Shown here piece by piece: positions 13,434 to 15,873 of a stretch of DNA of 15,873 bases. This stretch comes from JAWLGW01 sp964569055 (GTDB lineage: Bacteria; Planctomycetota; J058), in assembly GCA_964569055.1 (NCBI GenBank), contig CAZMSZ010000154.1, positions 1-15,873 of the forward strand. Direction: 5' to 3'. The position numbers and the translations under genes were made by a program. The notes below the pieces were generated by a model, which saw nothing but the letters and a program-made list of their open reading frames with translations, had not been told where the DNA came from and made no database searches. How positions within the stretch are numbered: position 1 is the stretch's first letter; each line of letters opens with the position of its first letter.

Positions 13434-15358
13434 CGCTCCACCACCACGTCGTTGTCGAGGACCAGCCGGACGCCGCCCGGCGGCAGCTTGGCCACCCGGA
13501 TCACGGCCTGCGCGTCGCTGCGCGTGCGCTTGTCACCCCAGCGGGTGCGCAGGACGAAGGGCGTGTCGGCGAGCAGCCGCTCGTCCTCGTGCACCACCTG
13601 GGCGTGGAAGGTGTCGGCGTAGTCGATCGGGCCCGAGCTCACGCGCCGCCCCGCGCCCGTGACGACGAACGTGAACCGGACCGGCGCGAAGTCCTCGTCG
13701 GGCCCGAGCTCGACCTCGCGCGGGGTGATCGCCTCGGGGTGGAAGAAGTCGCCGAACGGCGCGGCGCAGCGCCCCTCCTCCGAGAGCGCCTCGACCGGCG
13801 CGCCGACCGGGCCGAAGCCCTCCTGGTGGACCACGAACGTCAGCGCGTGTCCGGCCGGTAGGCCCGGCGCGTCGAGCACCATCGTGGCGGAGCCGCCCGA
13901 GCGCGCCTCGCCCTCCCAGCGGGCCGTCCACTCCCGCGCGGAGATCATGGGTGGGAGGTGCTGGCGATCGTACGCGTCGCCCTGGTAGAGCTCGCACAGC
14001 TCCGGCCGGCAGCCGCTCTGATGGCAGTCGAGCCGCGGCTCCTCACCGGGGTCGAACAGCAGCACCTCCACGCGGCGGTTGAGCTCGCTGCGGTAGTCGT
14101 CCTTGCCGAGCCCGTCGATCGGGTGGTGCTCGCCACACCCGACCGAGAAGTGGTCGGGATCGAGCGGCTCGATCGGCGCGCGGAGGCGCGCCAGCTCGCT
14201 CACGGGCAGCCCCAGCTCACGCGCGGTCTCGTGCTCGTAGCAGTCGAAGAACGCCCCCCAGGTCGCGGCGTCCACCCGACCCGACACGGCCAGCGGTGCG
14301 CCGGCCGGGTTGCCCGCGAAGCCGCTCTCGTTGTAGGTCTGCTGGAACCCCCGAATCGCCTGGGTCGTGTTCGGGCCGTGCGCGCCGTCGATCCCCAGCG
14401 GGTCGCAGGGCCAGCCGAGCACGCGCGCGACCCAGCTGAGGATCTGCTGATAGTCCGCGACCTCGTGGCGCGCCTCGGCCACCTCCACGAACGCCGCGCG
14501 ATCGCCCACGAGCAGCGACAGGCCCGCGCGGGCGCGCTGCTCCGACAGCGGCAGGTTGTACTGCGCGCTCCCGGTCGTGTCGGTGTGACCCGCCACCAGC
14601 AGGCGCTTGCCCGGGTGCTCCTCGAGGTAGCGGAGCGTGGTCGCCACCAGCCCGACCGCGCTGGGAGGCGCGGCCGGCCCCTCGCTGCCGGCGCCCTCGG
14701 GCTCGTCGCCCTCGGGCATGACCACCGCGCTGTCGGTGCGGAACAGCGCGTCTTGCAGCTCCAGCAGGTCGAGGACCTTGCGGGCGGCCTCCAGTCGGAT
14801 CGTCTTCTTGCGCCGCTTGAGCGCCCGGACCTCGAGGCTCGGGGCGAACCCCTCCGGCGCCGCGTCGTCGGTCACGTCGAGGACCTGCACCCCTGGGACC
14901 GGCGGGTCGGCCCCTTCGCCGGTCGGGCCGAACACGCACAACACGTGGAGGTCGCCGGCGTCGGTCGGCGGCACCTCGACCGGCTCGGCCAGGCCCTGCT
15001 CGAACAGCGGGAGGAGGCGCACCGCGCGCTCGTCCTGGCGGGAGGCGTCGACCCGCACGCAGAGCACGTCATGGGGCGCGGGCAGGCGCCCGGCCTCGGC
15101 CAGTCGGCGCAGCGCCGAGCGGCGCAGCGCGGTGGCCGCGTCGGTCTCGTTCCAGGCCGCGCTGGCGTATCGCTCCGAGGGCGCGAGCGGCTCGCGCGCC
15201 TCCCCGCGCAGGCACTTGAACGACTTGGTCGGCAACACGAGCTGCCGCGTCACCTCGGGCTGCAGCGACCAGGCCGACTTGTCTTCGTTGCACGACGGGC
15301 AGGTCTGCACCGAGTCGTGCGCGACGGCGGTCCCGCACGCGCTGCATTCCCAGGGCAT
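13430..15358 (-). CDS. Zinc-ribbon, OmpA-like protein with inserted peptidoglycan-binding domain
   Basis: A 642-residue protein. The ATG at 15358 has a very strong site GAGGAGGAGGAG just upstream. Residues 1-30 form a zinc ribbon (C5-x2-C8 and C20-x2-C23); there is no signal peptide or lipobox. Residues 50-200 are unassigned. The OmpA-like domain starts near 205 and contains LLVAGHTDTTGSAQYNLPLSEQRA (written here only as positions 253-276), with D260 and R275 in the positions that bind diaminopimelate in OmpA/Pal. It is interrupted at about 300-375 by a PG_binding_1-type repeat (GIDGAHGPNTTQAIRGFQQ, GRVDAATWGAFFDCY), then completed at 403-436 (HFSVGCGEHHP, SELNRRVEVLLF). A Cys-containing linker (C445, C450, C455) leads to two beta-rich regions up to 642. 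It is the first gene of an operon with the VasX-like gene. It should bind peptidoglycan, although no Sec export signal is seen. Confidence 0.75.
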   Translation of the reverse strand: MPWECSACGTAVAHDSVQTCPSCNEDKSAWSLQPEVTRQLVLPTKSFKCLRGEAREPLAPSERYASAAWNETDAATALRRSALRRLAEAGRLPAPHDVLCVRVDASRQDERAVRLLPLFEQGLAEPVEVPPTDAGDLHVLCVFGPTGEGADPPVPGVQVLDVTDDAAPEGFAPSLEVRALKRRKKTIRLEAARKVLDLLELQDALFRTDSAVVMPEGDEPEGAGSEGPAAPPSAVGLVATTLRYLEEHPGKRLLVAGHTDTTGSAQYNLPLSEQRARAGLSLLVGDRAAFVEVAEARHEVADYQQILSWVARVLGWPCDPLGIDGAHGPNTTQAIRGFQQTYNESGFAGNPAGAPLAVSGRVDAATWGAFFDCYEHETARELGLPVSELARLRAPIEPLDPDHFSVGCGEHHPIDGLGKDDYRSELNRRVEVLLFDPGEEPRLDCHQSGCRPELCELYQGDAYDRQHLPPMISAREWTARWEGEARSGGSATMVLDAPGLPAGHALTFVVHQEGFGPVGAPVEALSEEGRCAAPFGDFFHPEAITPREVELGPDEDFAPVRFTFVVTGAGRRVSSGPIDYADTFHAQVVHEDERLLADTPFVLRTRWGDKRTRSDAQAVIRVAKLPPGGVRLVLDNDVVVER

Positions 15359-15374
15359 GGCTCCTCCTCCTCGG

Positions 15375-15400
15375 GTACGGACGCGACGGCGTCGCCGTAC
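15375..15400. repeat. Inverted repeat in the leader of the OmpA/VasX-like operon
   Basis: The inner palindrome GCGACG-G-CGTCGC (15383-15395) is flanked by an outer pair, GTACG (15375-15379) and CGTAC (15396-15400), with a 3-base bulge on one side. It ends 2 bases before the ribosome-site run at 15361-15372. It could be a repressor site or a leader hairpin that affects translation. No regulator is identified. Confidence 0.45.
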
Positions 15401-15430
15401 GGGAACAAGTGGAGACCAGGCGCCTCGTCG

Positions 15431-15446
15431 CCGCAAGCCGTTGCGG
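15431..15446. repeat. Second small hairpin upstream of the operon
   Basis: CCGCAA (15431-15436) and TTGCGG (15441-15446) pair perfectly around GCCG. It lies in the 199-base interval between the operon and the acyltransferase end. No convincing promoter was found in this interval. The 9-mer GCTTCGCGA also occurs twice within about 30 bases near 15507-15540. Confidence 0.35.
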
Positions 15447-15557
15447 GCCAAGGTCGCTCAGGCTAAAGGGCCGGTCTCGAACCTCGCGCCTCACCAGCGG
15501 CGATCGCTTCGCGATGGCGCGATCCGAGCTTCGCGAGAGAGCCTGAGCGAATGGCGC

Positions 15558-15873
15558 TCAACGCCGGCCGCGGGCCCGCGCCGGACGCCGGGCCCGCAGC
15601 AGCCCGAGCCGGCTGGCCCGTGGCGCGCCGCCGCGCCGGCCGCCCTGGCGGGGGGCGGCCGCCTCGGCGTCGGCCTCGGCCTGCATCACGCGCAGCGCGT
15701 CCATGACCTCTTCGGCGATCCCGCGCCAGGTCGCGAGGTCGCCCGGGCGCTCCTGAAACGCGTCCAGCGTGAGCGGGCGGCCGATCCGCACCTTCATGCG
15801 CCGGCCGATGCACGGCATTTGACGCCCGCCGGTGTGGTAGATCGGCACGACGGGCGCGCCGGTCTGGTGCTGC
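15558..15873 (-). CDS. PlsC-type 1-acylglycerol-3-phosphate acyltransferase, C-terminal part (5' end outside window)
   Basis: About 104 residues are visible, open to the window edge and ending in TGA at 15558-15560. The stretch TGAPVVPIYHTGGRQMP is the conserved PlsC block IV (a VPV/IY-like proline strand that lines the acceptor pocket). It is followed by MKVRIGRPLTL, the usual strand after it, and a helix ATWRGIAEEVMDALRVMQ typical of the family end. The catalytic HxxxxD block would be upstream, outside the window. The last 35 residues are an Arg/Ala/Gly-rich tail of no clear function. The enzyme class transfers acyl groups to lysophospholipids at the inner membrane. The gene points in the same direction as the downstream OmpA operon, with 199 bases between them. 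A short hairpin (TGAGCG/CGCTCA, 15544-15560) overlaps the stop codon. Confidence 0.7.
   Translation of the reverse strand, partial: QHQTGAPVVPIYHTGGRQMPCIGRRMKVRIGRPLTLDAFQERPGDLATWRGIAEEVMDALRVMQAEADAEAAAPRQGGRRGGAPRASRLGLLRARRPARARGRR

Noticed and set aside
10095..13622. 1175-residue plus-strand open frame opposite the VasX-like gene
   Set aside because: It is the complement shadow of a real gene in very GC-rich DNA: composition is almost only Arg, Leu, Val, Asp, His, Gly and Glu, with no motif and no ribosome site.
15430..15455. Sigma54-type promoter upstream of the OmpA-like gene (TGGCCCG ... TTGC on the minus strand)
   Set aside because: The distance between the GG and GC elements is about 15 bases instead of 12.
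15460..15500. tRNA-like T-loop (CTCGAACC) in the interval before the operon
   Set aside because: No matching acceptor, D or anticodon stems could be drawn on either strand.
1..15873. CRISPR arrays, insertion sequences or attachment sites
   Set aside because: No regularly spaced repeats, transposase frames or terminal inverted repeats were seen on either strand.

Overview
The window is about 15.9 kb of very GC-rich bacterial DNA with strongly G/C-ending codons. The mix of genes suggests a member of the Myxococcota (myxobacteria and relatives) or a close deltaproteobacterial lineage: an FHA-GAF-adenylate cyclase, a dehydrogenase-hydratase fusion with the dehydrogenase first, an OmpA protein carrying a peptidoglycan-binding domain, and a soluble zinc-ribbon/membrane protein. 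This assignment is inferred from gene content; there is no rRNA or other phylogenetic marker. A run of exactly 100 N at 1626-1725 marks a scaffold join, so genes on either side of it must not be read as one protein.

Left part (1-1174). A truncated gene tail is followed by a convergent tandem DUF4937 (YdbC-like) protein. Next come a start-less gene remnant on the plus strand, a strong bidirectional hairpin terminator, and a tRNA-His on the minus strand with its own good promoter. The tRNA-His lacks an encoded G-1 and has G1:U72 and A73, an identity set known from a subgroup of alphaproteobacteria.

Middle part (1175-5934). On the minus strand lie a PaaI/ACOT13-like hotdog thioesterase, the gap, and a voltage-sensor-type ion channel with a CASTOR/POLLUX-like RCK domain but no GYG selectivity filter. 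A near-consensus promoter for the channel overlaps the end of a truncated RelE/ParE toxin whose antitoxin is intact. Divergent from these is a 674-residue 3-hydroxyacyl-CoA dehydrogenase/enoyl-CoA hydratase of fatty-acid beta-oxidation. The thioesterase and this enzyme both act on acyl-CoA, but they are not in one operon.

Right part (5954-15873). A class III adenylate cyclase with FHA and GAF sensor domains is divergent from a double zinc-ribbon protein with a membrane tail. The zinc-ribbon gene converges, 9 bp away, on a two-gene minus-strand operon with a 4-bp ATGA overlap. The first operon gene encodes a zinc-ribbon, OmpA-like protein with a peptidoglycan-binding domain inserted inside the OmpA fold. 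The second encodes a 1455-residue protein whose middle and hydrophobic C-terminal region resemble VasX-type pore-forming type VI effectors. Neither protein has a signal peptide. This pair is the best candidate for an undescribed system (a cell-wall-targeted injected or antagonistic module). The window ends in the C-terminal part of a PlsC-type acyltransferase.
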